Below, in pieces: positions 8,622 to 17,529 of a stretch of DNA of 64,000 bases. The notes beneath the pieces are model-generated. The model made no database searches, was not told where the DNA came from, and saw nothing but the letters and a program-made list of their open reading frames with translations. Made by a program: the position numbers and the translations under genes. How positions within the stretch are numbered: position 1 is the first letter of the stretch; every line of letters begins with the position of its first letter. Source of the stretch: Nocardioides sp. SYSU D00065 (GTDB lineage: Bacteria > Actinomycetota > Actinomycetes > Propionibacteriales > Nocardioidaceae); contig NZ_JAFMSX010000002.1 of assembly GCF_017916425.1 (NCBI RefSeq), positions 738,413-802,412 of the forward strand. The letters run 5' to 3'.

Positions 8622-8798
8622 GTGAACATCGACGAGCAGCTGCTGAGCATCATCGTCTGCCCGGCCTGCCACGGGGAGCTGTCGCCCTCCGCGCCCGGCG
8701 AGGCCGAGGAGCTCGTCTGCCAGGGCTGCGGCAACGCCTACCCGGTCCGCGACGACATCCCGGTGCTGCTGGTCGACGAGGCCCGCAAGCCGGCCTGA
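8622..8798 (+). CDS. Trm112-like zinc-ribbon protein
   Basis: This gene encodes 58 residues: V-N-I-D-E-Q-L-L-S-I-I-V-C-P-A-C-H-G, then CQGCGNAYPVRDDIPVLL. Two pairs of cysteines (CPAC and CQGC) make the zinc ribbon, and the YPVRDDIPVLL ending is diagnostic of the Trm112/YcaR family. Eukaryotic Trm112 activates several methyltransferases; the bacterial partner is not known. TAGGAT (8609-8614) ends 7 bases before the GTG start. The SIS-domain gene follows after 11 bases. Confidence 0.88.
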   Translation: MNIDEQLLSIIVCPACHGELSPSAPGEAEELVCQGCGNAYPVRDDIPVLLVDEARKPA

Positions 8799-8809
8799 GG
8801 ACGGAGGCC

Positions 8810-9841
8810 GTGGTGACCTGGTTCGACGAGGCCCGGCTCGATGACGCCGGGGTGCTGGAGACGGTGGACCTGCGCCTGCGCACGCTCGCCGAGAGCGGCG
8901 CGCGCGTGCGCCGCGAGGCCCACGAGGCGGCGACGGCGACCGCCGAGCTGATCGCCCGCGGGCGCGACGGCGAGCGTCCCCGCGCGGTGATCGCCGCGGG
9001 ACCCGACTCACGCCTGCTGCGCGCCGTGCTGGAGCCGTGGTGCCCGGTGCCGTTCGTGGCCTGGCCCAATCCTGGGCTCCCCGGCTGGGCGGGCTCGCTC
9101 GACCTCGTCGTGGTGCTGGCCCCCGAGGGCAACGACCACGGGTCGGCGTCGGCGGTCGCCGAGGCCGTACGCCGCGGCGCGCAGGTGGTCGTCGCCTGTC
9201 CCGAGCGCTCGCTGGTCGGCGAGCACGCCGCCGGACGGCACGTGACGGTGCTGCCCACCGTCACCCGCGACCAGCTCGCCACCGCGGTGGTCATGCTCGA
9301 CTACCTCTCGCACGTGCAGCTCGGCCCCCGTGCGGACGCCGAGTCGGTGGCCGCCGCGCTCGACAAGGTCGCAGAGGACTGCTCGCCGCACCGCGACCTG
9401 GCGGTCAACCCCGCCAAGATGCTCGCCATCGCCATGGCCGACACCAACCCGCTCGTGTGGGGCGGCTCCGTCCTCGCGGCCCGCGCGGCCCGCCGGCTGG
9501 CCGAGCTGCTGCGGCGCACGAGCGGGCGCTCCGCGATCGCCGGCGACGCCGAGCACCTGCTGCCGGTGATCGAGGCGACCAAGCCGCACGACCTGTTCGC
9601 CGACCCGTTCGCCGAGGAGCCGGCCGACCTGCGCCCGCTGCTGCTGGTCCTCGACGACCGCACCGACGACCCGGCCGTGCGCGAGCAGACCGGGATGCTG
9701 CAGGCCGCCGCGGCCCGCCACGGGGTGCGCGTCGAGACCCTGACCACCGACGCCGACGCCGAGGTCGGACGCTACGCCTCGTTGCTGCTGACCGGGACCT
9801 ACGCCGCCGAGTACCTGCGAGTGGGGCTCGTCGACGACTAG
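8810..9841 (+). CDS. SIS-domain phosphosugar-binding protein
   Basis: The protein (343 aa) has a sugar-isomerase fold with a VIAAGPDSRLL nucleotide/sugar-phosphate loop near residues 63-73, an LVVVLAPEGNDHGSASAVAEA switch near 98-118, and a C-terminal half resembling bifunctional phosphoglucose/phosphomannose isomerases (DKVAEDCSPHR and NPAKMLAIAMADTNPLVWGG). In mycobacteria the corresponding gene (Rv3256c) lies between manA and a manB-type gene, so a mannose-phosphate role is inferred; neither neighbour is present here. The stop overlaps the stop of the convergent acetyltransferase gene. A second GTG at 8813 is an equally possible start. Confidence 0.75.
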   Translation: MVTWFDEARLDDAGVLETVDLRLRTLAESGARVRREAHEAATATAELIARGRDGERPRAVIAAGPDSRLLRAVLEPWCPVPFVAWPNPGLPGWAGSLDLVVVLAPEGNDHGSASAVAEAVRRGAQVVVACPERSLVGEHAAGRHVTVLPTVTRDQLATAVVMLDYLSHVQLGPRADAESVAAALDKVAEDCSPHRDLAVNPAKMLAIAMADTNPLVWGGSVLAARAARRLAELLRRTSGRSAIAGDAEHLLPVIEATKPHDLFADPFAEEPADLRPLLLVLDDRTDDPAVREQTGMLQAAAARHGVRVETLTTDADAEVGRYASLLLTGTYAAEYLRVGLVDD

Positions 9842-10347
9842 CCGGTCGCCGTCCGCAGGCGGCAGCCGAACACCAGCGCGTCGCCGCCGTGGACGTGCGC
9901 CGTCCGCTCGACCTCCATGCCGAGCTTGCGGGCCACGCCCTGCGACGGCGTGTTCTCGGGCCGGACGAGGGCGACGAGGTGGTCGACGCCGTGGCGTGCC
10001 GCGCAGTCGCGGACCGCCCTCGCCGCCTCGGTGGCGTAGCCGTGCCGGCGCAGCTCCGGCACGACGTGGTAGCCCACCTCGACGTACGCCGTGCCCTCCA
10101 CGTCCTGCATCGTGAGCCCACAGTCGCCGACGAACGTGCCGTCGTGGGTCTCGACGACCCACAGGCCGAAGTCGTGCTCGGCGTAGTTGCGCTGCTGCCA
10201 CTCGATCCACCGGACCGCGTCCTCGCGCGTACGCACGGGGCGGTCGACACGCACCGGGTCGGGAGCCGCGAGCAGCGCGGCCACGACGTCGAGGTCGGCC
10301 ATCATCATCGGACGGAAGCGCAGGCGCTCGGTCGGCTCGGGCAGCAC
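9838..10347 (-). CDS. GNAT-family N-acetyltransferase (RimJ/RimL-like)
   Basis: The product has 169 residues and fits the acetyltransferase_3 type that modifies ribosomal protein N-termini or small molecules. It opens LPEPTERLRFRPM, continues with MADLDVVAALLA and shows the acetyl-CoA loop as VVPELRRHGYATEAARAV near residues 90-107, with the late VRPENTPSQGVARKLGM signature. The GTG at 10347 is chosen because the family alignment begins there and TACGCT (10359-10354) ends 6 bases upstream. The reading frame stays open upstream to 10530, but that stretch belongs to a broken nucleotidyltransferase gene. Confidence 0.82.
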   Translation of the reverse strand: MLPEPTERLRFRPMMMADLDVVAALLAAPDPVRVDRPVRTREDAVRWIEWQQRNYAEHDFGLWVVETHDGTFVGDCGLTMQDVEGTAYVEVGYHVVPELRRHGYATEAARAVRDCAARHGVDHLVALVRPENTPSQGVARKLGMEVERTAHVHGGDALVFGCRLRTATG

Positions 10348-10731
10348 CGCGTCAGCGTACGGCCCGTCAGGACGGCGTGGGGGTCCGGCGTAGGGGAGAT
10401 GTTCGGCGAGGTGCCGCTCCACCTGCCGGCCGTGCGTCCAGGTCGGGTGCCGTGCATCGGCCTGACCGAGGTGTTCACACGAGACGTACGTGCAGCCCAG
10501 GGCCGCGCCGCGTCCGACGGTCGCGTCCAACCGCTAGTGGATGCGGCGCACAGTGCCGACCTCGACGCGGCCGAGCACCCTTCCGGTCACCGCGACGAGG
10601 TCGATGTCGCTCGCGCCCGGCCGGTGGTCGCCGGAGGCGAGAGAACCGTAGAGCCATACGTCCCTCACCCAGCCCAAGGCCATGAGCTCGACGAGGAACG
10701 CGTCGACGGCTCTGTGCTGCACGTTCGCCAT
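10348..10731 (-). pseudogene. Truncated nucleotidyltransferase gene with in-frame amber codon
   Basis: A gene with a good start (ATG 10731, preceded by AGGAG) encodes 65 residues containing WLYGSLASGD and PGASDIDLVAV, the GS and DxD motifs of the Pol-beta nucleotidyltransferase family. It then meets TAG at 10536-10534. The same frame continues past the stop with RLDATVGRGAALGCTYVSCE and further protein-like sequence to about 10390, then runs into the acetyltransferase gene. A single base change, for example CAG to TAG, would explain the stop. Even with readthrough the second half of a usual protein of about 250 residues is missing. The short 65-residue product could still be made, but it lacks the rest of the domain. 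Confidence 0.65.
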
Positions 10732-10961
10732 GCTCCTGCGGGAGAGTCTGAAGGTGCCACCCCCGAGAGCTGACCGGGGGACATCCGGGTCCAGGTCCGG
10801 GTGCGAGACGAGGCGGAGCGGCCGGGGCGACGAGTGGCGAGTGTGCAGCCCGTGGCGGAGGCTCGGCGGGCCGGCGGCCGCCTGCTCGACAGCGCTTCTC
10901 CGGCATCCGCGCGCGGCTCACACCCCCTTCGCGTCTCTTCGCCAGGGGGTGCGGGGCGGGG

Positions 10962-12407
10962 TCATGGTCGGCGCGGTGGTGGTACCTGCGGCGGTGTCCG
11001 GCGCGCGGCCGGAAACGGCGGCGCTGGCGCGAGTGCGGTGGTGCCGGACGGATCTCGTCTGAACCGGTGGCCGTGGGGACTGATCCACTCGAACCTGCCC
11101 GGTCCGGTAACGCTGTAGCGCCAGGCGGAGTGCGTCTTCAGTCGGTGGTGCCTGCGGCAGAGGGCGGCGAGGTTGGACGTGGTGGTGGGGCCGGGTTGTG
11201 GACGGCCTTCCGCGTCGGCGTCGGGGTCGTAGGGGATGACGTGGTCGATGTCGCAGCCACGGGCGGGTCGGGAGCACCAGGGGAAGACGCAAGTGACGTC
11301 GCGGAGGACGACCTGCTCGCGGATCCGGTCGGGGATGTCGTAGCCCGGCGAGGTGAGCTCGGCGGTGAGGTCGATGACGGGCTTGATGGTGACCTTGGTG
11401 CGGGTGTCGGCGCACCAGGCGCGGACCTGGTCCAGCAGCACGAGGCGCTGGCCTTCCTCGAGCCGCCCGGTGCCCCCGAACGCGGTGTGAATGGTGCCGT
11501 CGACGTCGCCGCGAGCGGTGGCCTCGAAGTGGGCGTGCAGCACGATTTCGCGCGCGGCGGGCAGCCCGTCGTGTGCCCGCGCTTCTGTGGACCCCTGCTT
11601 GTAGAGGTCGAGGGCGGTCTGGGTGCGGGCCAGGTCGCCGAGCGCCTTGGCGCGGCGAGCATCGAGCGGTTCGGGGGAGCCGAGCGCGGCGAGCGTCGCG
11701 GCGCCGTGGGCAAGGGCGCGGTCGAGGTCGAGGGCGTCGGCGAGGTCGAGCTCGGCCTCGAGGCGCATGGTCCCGGCGTAGTGCACGTCCTGCGTGTCGA
11801 TGGTGGCGTGCCGCGGGTCCACGTGCAGGTAGCCGTCCTCCGGGTCAGCAGCCGGGTCCGCGACAGCCAGGTCGTACCGCTTGATGGTCTCGGCGACGAG
11901 CCGGTCCAGCTGCGCCGGACCGACCCGCCCGGCCACCGCAGCCACCTGGCTGTCCACCCAGCCCGCCGCCTCGCGGGTCAGCGCAGGGGTGGCATGGATC
12001 GTCGCCTCGGCGACCGACCGCGCCCGCCACGCCGGCACCAGTCCTGACTGGACCTGCGCCCACAGCCGAGGCAGCCGGTGGCGCAGCTCGAGCGCGTCCC
12101 CGATCAGTCGCTTCGCCGCAGTCGTCGAGATCCCGAGGACGGCGCCGAGCTCGGCGACGCAGAACTCCGCCACCAACGGCGCACCCTCGCCAGCGATCGG
12201 CTCCTCGTGCTCACAGCCGGGCACGGTGAACGACGCAGCAGCGTGGATCGACTCCGGCGGGTGCAGGTCAGCCCACCGGGCAGCGACTTCCAGAAGGTCG
12301 GCGGCCGCCCGGTCCTCGGCGGCCTTGCGGTCGCGAGCGAGCGCGAGCAGCGCGGCGGGCGCGAGGTCGTCGACCTTCGCGTCCTGCACCGCCAGCGTCT
12401 CGATCAT
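10962..12407 (-). CDS. DUF222 / HNH endonuclease protein (13E12-repeat type)
   Basis: The 481-residue product has an N-terminal DUF222 helical region (about residues 15-300) and a C-terminal HNH nuclease domain. The latter reads VTCVFPWCSRPARGCDIDHVI and then LAALCRRHHRLKTH, giving the cysteine pairs, the D-H of the first motif and the H-H of the last. Such genes occur in many copies in actinobacteria and resemble the M. tuberculosis 13E12 repeats; mobility or DNA-damage roles are suspected, not shown. The ATG at 12407 is preferred to that at 12437 because TACAAT ends 7 bases before it and a LexA-like box overlaps it. Confidence 0.85.
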   Translation of the reverse strand: MIETLAVQDAKVDDLAPAALLALARDRKAAEDRAAADLLEVAARWADLHPPESIHAAASFTVPGCEHEEPIAGEGAPLVAEFCVAELGAVLGISTTAAKRLIGDALELRHRLPRLWAQVQSGLVPAWRARSVAEATIHATPALTREAAGWVDSQVAAVAGRVGPAQLDRLVAETIKRYDLAVADPAADPEDGYLHVDPRHATIDTQDVHYAGTMRLEAELDLADALDLDRALAHGAATLAALGSPEPLDARRAKALGDLARTQTALDLYKQGSTEARAHDGLPAAREIVLHAHFEATARGDVDGTIHTAFGGTGRLEEGQRLVLLDQVRAWCADTRTKVTIKPVIDLTAELTSPGYDIPDRIREQVVLRDVTCVFPWCSRPARGCDIDHVIPYDPDADAEGRPQPGPTTTSNLAALCRRHHRLKTHSAWRYSVTGPGRFEWISPHGHRFRRDPSGTTALAPAPPFPAARRTPPQVPPPRRP

Positions 12408-12420
12408 GTGTTCGATTGTA
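12400..12420 (-). promoter_or_regulatory. LexA/SOS-like box overlapping a leaderless start
   Basis: On the minus strand TCGAACACATGATCGA (12415-12400) differs at one base from the actinobacterial SOS consensus TCGAAC-N4-GTTCGA. The -10 hexamer TACAAT (12420-12415) abuts it, and the ATG at 12407 lies inside it. Bound LexA would block both promoter opening and the transcription start. M. tuberculosis 13E12-type genes are known to carry such boxes, which supports the reading. Confidence 0.6.
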
Positions 12421-12640
12421 CGCCGATCCACCGACATTGCCGAGCAGTTGAGCCGTTCTGTGGAGAAGCGGCACGCAGGCGCGGACACAGGTCCTCCGGG
12501 TCCTGACGCTGGCTCAACGCGGCGGGTCGCACGCGGCCGGCGGGGACAGTCGTACGCACGCGACGATGTCGCCCAGCTCGGGCGCGCGCCGCGCACAGGT
12601 CTCACGAGTCTCGACCCCCGACAAGGACGAAGTCCCCGCC

Positions 12641-13324
12641 TCACCTGCCGGACGAGCGCCCCGCGGCCACCAGCTCCAGCACCTCCGAGGTCGCCCGCAC
12701 GTCGCCGTACGACCGGTAGACGACGTGCAGGGTGGCGTTGTGGTCCTGGTCGCGCGTGGCGGCGCAGGCGTCGGCGACGAGGATGACGCGCAGGCCCGAG
12801 GCGCTGGCGTCGCGCACGGTGTCCTCGACGCAGACGTTCGTCACGGTGCCGGTCACCACGAGGGTGTCGACGTCGCGCGCGGCGAGCAACGCGGGCAGGT
12901 CCGAGGAGCCCGGGACGTACGCGCTGCGCGAGGTCTTCTCGGCGACCACGTCGTCCGGCGAGACGGCGAGCGACGGGTCCAGCCGCGCGGCAGGCGGTCC
13001 CGAGCCGCCGGATCGCGCGTACCGCTCGGCCACCTCGTCGCCGAAGAACTCGCGGTCCTTCGGGCTCGGCGGGGCGTACCCCGGCACCACCCACGCCACC
13101 GTGCCGCCGGCGGCGCGCATCCCAGCGGCGAGCGCGTTCACCCGCGGCACGATGCCGCGGACGTACGCCGACTCTCGCACGAAGAACGGCACCAGGTCGA
13201 CGACGACGAGGGCGGTACGGTGCGGGTCGAGGTGGTCGTACGCGTGCCGCCTGCCGCGGCGGGCCTCGTGGCGGGCGTACTCCCGCTCGTCGATGGACCA
13301 CTGGTGGTGGGCGACGTCCGGCAC
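12641..13324 (-). CDS. Isochorismatase-family cysteine hydrolase
   Basis: This 227-residue cytoplasmic enzyme has the cysteine-hydrolase triad: Asp43 in ALVVVDLVPFF, Lys130 in VVAEKTSRSAY and Cys165 in VTGTVTNVCVEDTVRDA. The family splits amides or vinyl ethers (nicotinamide, ureidoacrylate, N-carbamoylsarcosine, isochorismate); the substrate here cannot be told from sequence. An N-terminal extension of about 35 residues precedes the core. The GTG at 13324 lies 6 bases after TAGCCT (13336-13331), a leaderless pattern. The gene stands alone on its strand. Confidence 0.85.
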   Translation of the reverse strand: MPDVAHHQWSIDEREYARHEARRGRRHAYDHLDPHRTALVVVDLVPFFVRESAYVRGIVPRVNALAAGMRAAGGTVAWVVPGYAPPSPKDREFFGDEVAERYARSGGSGPPAARLDPSLAVSPDDVVAEKTSRSAYVPGSSDLPALLAARDVDTLVVTGTVTNVCVEDTVRDASASGLRVILVADACAATRDQDHNATLHVVYRSYGDVRATSEVLELVAAGRSSGR

Positions 13325-13414
13325 CCGTCGAGGCTACTGTCCGAGCGCAGCCGCGGGCCGATGCCACCGCACGCCGAGCTGCTGACCTACGTCCGCGGCC
13401 TGTGACTGGTCGCG

Positions 13415-13963
13415 CTAGCCCTGGATCGGGTTGCCGGTGGCTGCCGCGCCGAAGAACTCGCCGAGCCCGCAGCCGGCCGTCGCATCCGGGAAGTCGCGCA
13501 GGCGCTCGGGGTCGTCGAGGACCGCCTCGTAGGCGTCCTGCCCGTGGGCGATCACCCAGCTGCGGTAGTCGGCGCCGAGGTCGTCACCGAGGCCCAGGCC
13601 GGGGGCGCACAGGTCGTCGGCGACCTCCGTGATCACCACGAGGTCGGCGTTGAGCCGGCGGAACGTCCGTCGGAAGTCCGCCGTCCGCTCCTCGGGCAGT
13701 TCCGCGAGGAGGCCCGCCAGGGCCTCGCCCTGGCGGACGTCGCCGTCCTGGGCGACCGCGCACGAGGAGTGCACGAGCTCCCAGAACGACTCGAGCTCGC
13801 CGCCCCGACCGCCGCAGTACTGGTTCAGCCCGCCCTCGACCCACGGCGCGGTCGTCACCGGCTCGACCGGGTCCGACGAGCAGCCGACGGCGAGCACGGC
13901 GACGAGCGCGGAGCCCACCCAGGTGTGCGCCCGCCCCCTCGCGTCCCTTGGCATGGGAGGCAT
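13415..13963 (-). CDS. Putative secreted lipoprotein of unknown function
   Basis: The product is 182 residues. A basic start is followed by the hydrophobic run WVGSALVAVLAVGC and then SSDP, a lipobox with the acylated cysteine near residue 28. The mature part is acidic, with four further cysteines that could pair as disulfides. No known domain is recognised. The ATG at 13963 is preferred over the ATG at 13954 because CAGCCT (13975-13970) ends 6 bases before it. The gene diverges from the DUF808 gene. Confidence 0.6.
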   Translation of the reverse strand: MPPMPRDARGRAHTWVGSALVAVLAVGCSSDPVEPVTTAPWVEGGLNQYCGGRGGELESFWELVHSSCAVAQDGDVRQGEALAGLLAELPEERTADFRRTFRRLNADLVVITEVADDLCAPGLGLGDDLGADYRSWVIAHGQDAYEAVLDDPERLRDFPDATAGCGLGEFFGAAATGNPIQG

Positions 13964-14013
13964 TCTGGCAGGCTGAGGCGCCCTGCGCGGGGTGATGGCG
14001 AGCTCCGCGCCGA

Positions 14014-14019
14014 TAGGCT
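14014..14019 (+). promoter_or_regulatory. Candidate -10 hexamer for the DUF808 gene
   Basis: TAGGCT (14014-14019) would start transcription near 14026 and give a leader of about 30 bases that contains AAGGAT, a ribosome-binding match 5 bases before the ATG at 14056. No clear -35 element is seen. Confidence 0.35.
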
Positions 14020-14055
14020 GGGCGCCGACCCGACCCACGACCCCAAGGATCGCTC

Positions 14056-15219
14056 ATGGCCGGCGGACTGTTCGCCCTCCTCGACGACGTCGCCGCCCTG
14101 GCGCGGATCGCCGCTGCCAGCGTGGACGACGTGGGCGCCGCGGCGGCGCGCGCGAGCGCCAAGGCTGCGGGTGTGGTCGTCGACGACACCGCCGTCACCC
14201 CGCAGTACCTCCACGGGTCCGCTGCGGCGCGCGAGCTGCCGATCATCAAGAAGATCGCGATCGGCTCGCTGCGCAACAAGATGCTCTTCATCCTGCCGGC
14301 GGCCGTGCTGCTCGGCCAGTTCCTGCCGTACCTGCTCCCGGTGATCCTCATCTTCGGCGGTGGCTTCCTCGCCTACGAGGGCGCCCACAAGGTCCACGAG
14401 CGTCTCACCGGGCACACCAACGAGGCCGAGGCGGAGGTCGCCGAGCAGGGGGAGCTGACCCCGGAGCACGAGCAGCGCACGATCTCGCAGGCCATCCGCA
14501 CCGACTTCATCCTCAGCGCCGAGATCATGGTCATCGCGCTCAAGGAGGTCGTCGGCTCCGACCCCGACGCCAGCATCTGGATGCGGGCGATCGTGCTGGC
14601 CGTGGTGGCGCTGCTGATCACGGTCCTCGTCTACGGCGTGGTCGCGCTGATCGTGAAGATGGACGACGTCGGCCTCCACCTGGCGGGCAAGCCGTCGAAG
14701 GGGTCGCAGCGGATCGGCCTGGCGCTGGTGTCCGCCATGCCGCGGCTGCTCGCCGCGATCTCGTTCATCGGCACGCTGGCGATGCTCTGGGTCGGCGGCC
14801 ACATCTTCCTGGTCAGCCTCTACGAGATCGGTGGCCACGACGGCCTGCTCGAGGGCACCGGCCTCGGCGATGCCCTGCACGCGCCGTACGACCTCCTGCA
14901 CCACTGGGAGGAGGACGTCCACCACGCCGTCGGCGGTGCCCTCGGCGCCCTGCTCGGGTGGCTGCTCAACACCGTCGTCTCCGCCCTGGTCGGCCTGGTG
15001 GTCGGTGGCATCGTGCTGGTGGTCCTGCGAGCCCTCGGGGTCGGCGGCCACGGCTCGGAGCACGGCTCGGAGCACGGCTCGGAGCACGGCTCGAAGCACG
15101 GCTCGGAGCACGGCTCGGAGCACGGGTCCGAGCAGTCCTCCTCCGGCGTCGCGAGCAGCGACGGGCACCCCCAGGACCACGCCGGCGGGGCTCCCGCCGA
15201 CGATTCTCCGAATCGCTGA
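14056..15219 (+). CDS. DUF808 (YedI-like) inner-membrane protein
   Basis: The protein (387 aa) starts MAGGLFALLDDVAALARIAA, as DUF808 proteins do, and carries the AAARASAKAAGVVVDDTAVTP block near residues 29-49. Four or more membrane spans are visible (about 78-105, 175-200, 225-255 and 290-325). The function of the family is unknown. The cytoplasmic or periplasmic tail after residue 330 is a tetrapeptide repeat, His-Gly-Ser-Glu, seven times with one Lys variant. Such a tail is not part of the family core and could bind metal or be simple slippage expansion. Confidence 0.85.
   Translation: MAGGLFALLDDVAALARIAAASVDDVGAAAARASAKAAGVVVDDTAVTPQYLHGSAAARELPIIKKIAIGSLRNKMLFILPAAVLLGQFLPYLLPVILIFGGGFLAYEGAHKVHERLTGHTNEAEAEVAEQGELTPEHEQRTISQAIRTDFILSAEIMVIALKEVVGSDPDASIWMRAIVLAVVALLITVLVYGVVALIVKMDDVGLHLAGKPSKGSQRIGLALVSAMPRLLAAISFIGTLAMLWVGGHIFLVSLYEIGGHDGLLEGTGLGDALHAPYDLLHHWEEDVHHAVGGALGALLGWLLNTVVSALVGLVVGGIVLVVLRALGVGGHGSEHGSEHGSEHGSKHGSEHGSEHGSEQSSSGVASSDGHPQDHAGGAPADDSPNR
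15049..15132 (+). repeat. Seven-copy 12-base tandem repeat inside the DUF808 gene
   Basis: The unit CACGGCTCGGAG occurs seven times head to tail, with one copy reading TCGAAG and the last reading GGGTCCGAG. Each unit encodes His-Gly-Ser-Glu. Near-identity at third positions points to recent expansion by slippage, so copy number may vary between strains. Confidence 0.9.
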
Positions 15220-15312
15220 GCGCAGTCCTACGCTCTTCTGGTCCGCGCGGGAGATCCCGACGATGCACAGATGTGCGGCGCAGACGGCCTCCACCACACC
15301 AGGAGACAACTG

Positions 15313-16770
<1,458 letters not shown>

Positions 16771-16820
16771 GCCGCAGGCGGTCACGGCGCCGGTGCGGGG
16801 ACCGTCCCTACACTGGCGCC

Positions 16821-17519
16821 ATGACCGACCTTGCCGAGCCCACGCGTGGCAGCGTGCTCGTCGTCGACGACGACGCCTCCCTGGCGGAGATGCTCTCGAT
16901 CGTCCTGCGCCAGGAGGGGTTCGACAGCCGCATCGTGGGCCGCGGTGACGTGGCCCTGGACGCGTTCCGCGACTACAAGCCCGACCTGGTGCTGCTCGAC
17001 CTGATGCTGCCCGGCAAGGACGGCATCGACGTGTGCAAGGAGATCCGCGCCGAGTCCGGCGTGCCGATCGTCATGCTGACCGCGAAGGGCGACACCGTCG
17101 ACGTGGTTGTCGGCCTCGAGTCGGGCGCCGACGACTACATCACCAAGCCGTTCAAGCCCAAGGAGCTCGTCGCGCGGGTTCGTGCCCGCGTACGCCGCAA
17201 CGCGGTGACGCCCGACGAGGGCCTCACCATCGGCGACGTGTCCATCGACGTCGCCGGCCACTCGGTCATGCGCGGCGGCGAGCCCATCAACCTCACGCCG
17301 CTCGAGTTCGACCTGCTGGTGTGCCTGGCGCGCAAGCCGTGGCAGGTCTTCACCCGCGAGGTGCTGCTCGAGCAGGTGTGGGGCTACCGCCACAGCGCGG
17401 ACACCCGGCTGGTCAACGTGCACGTCCAGCGCCTGCGCTCCAAGGTCGAGCACGACCCGGAGAACCCGGAGGTCGTGGTGACGGTGCGCGGTGTGGGCTA
17501 CAAGGCCGGCAAGTCGTAG
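16821..17519 (+). CDS. mtrA: Response regulator MtrA
   Basis: The 232-residue OmpR-type regulator has a receiver domain (residues 11-125) with the acidic pocket VVDDD at 14-18, phosphoacceptor Asp60 in LLDLMLPGKDG and Lys112-type switch residues in ITKPFKPKEL. The winged-helix domain follows, with the recognition part TRLVNVHVQRLRSKVE. MtrA controls cell-wall, division and osmotic genes in actinobacteria. TACACT (16809-16814) ends 6 bases before the ATG, so the message is probably leaderless. Ten bases separate it from mtrB, its sensor kinase. Confidence 0.95.
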   Translation: MTDLAEPTRGSVLVVDDDASLAEMLSIVLRQEGFDSRIVGRGDVALDAFRDYKPDLVLLDLMLPGKDGIDVCKEIRAESGVPIVMLTAKGDTVDVVVGLESGADDYITKPFKPKELVARVRARVRRNAVTPDEGLTIGDVSIDVAGHSVMRGGEPINLTPLEFDLLVCLARKPWQVFTREVLLEQVWGYRHSADTRLVNVHVQRLRSKVEHDPENPEVVVTVRGVGYKAGKS

Positions 17520-17529
17520 CGGCGACACC

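Noticed and set aside
10962..12407. HNH/DUF222 gene as part of an insertion sequence
   Set aside because: No terminal inverted repeats, target duplication or transposase catalytic motif could be seen around it.
12438..13367. Extension of the HNH gene frame upstream to about 13367
   Set aside because: The extra 310 codons overlap the isochorismatase-type gene in antisense and encode Arg-rich low-complexity sequence. The leaderless start at 12407 is better supported.
15220..15312. Possible SAH riboswitch before ahcY
   Set aside because: The gap is only 93 bases, and I could not find the conserved core or the expected pseudoknot pairing.
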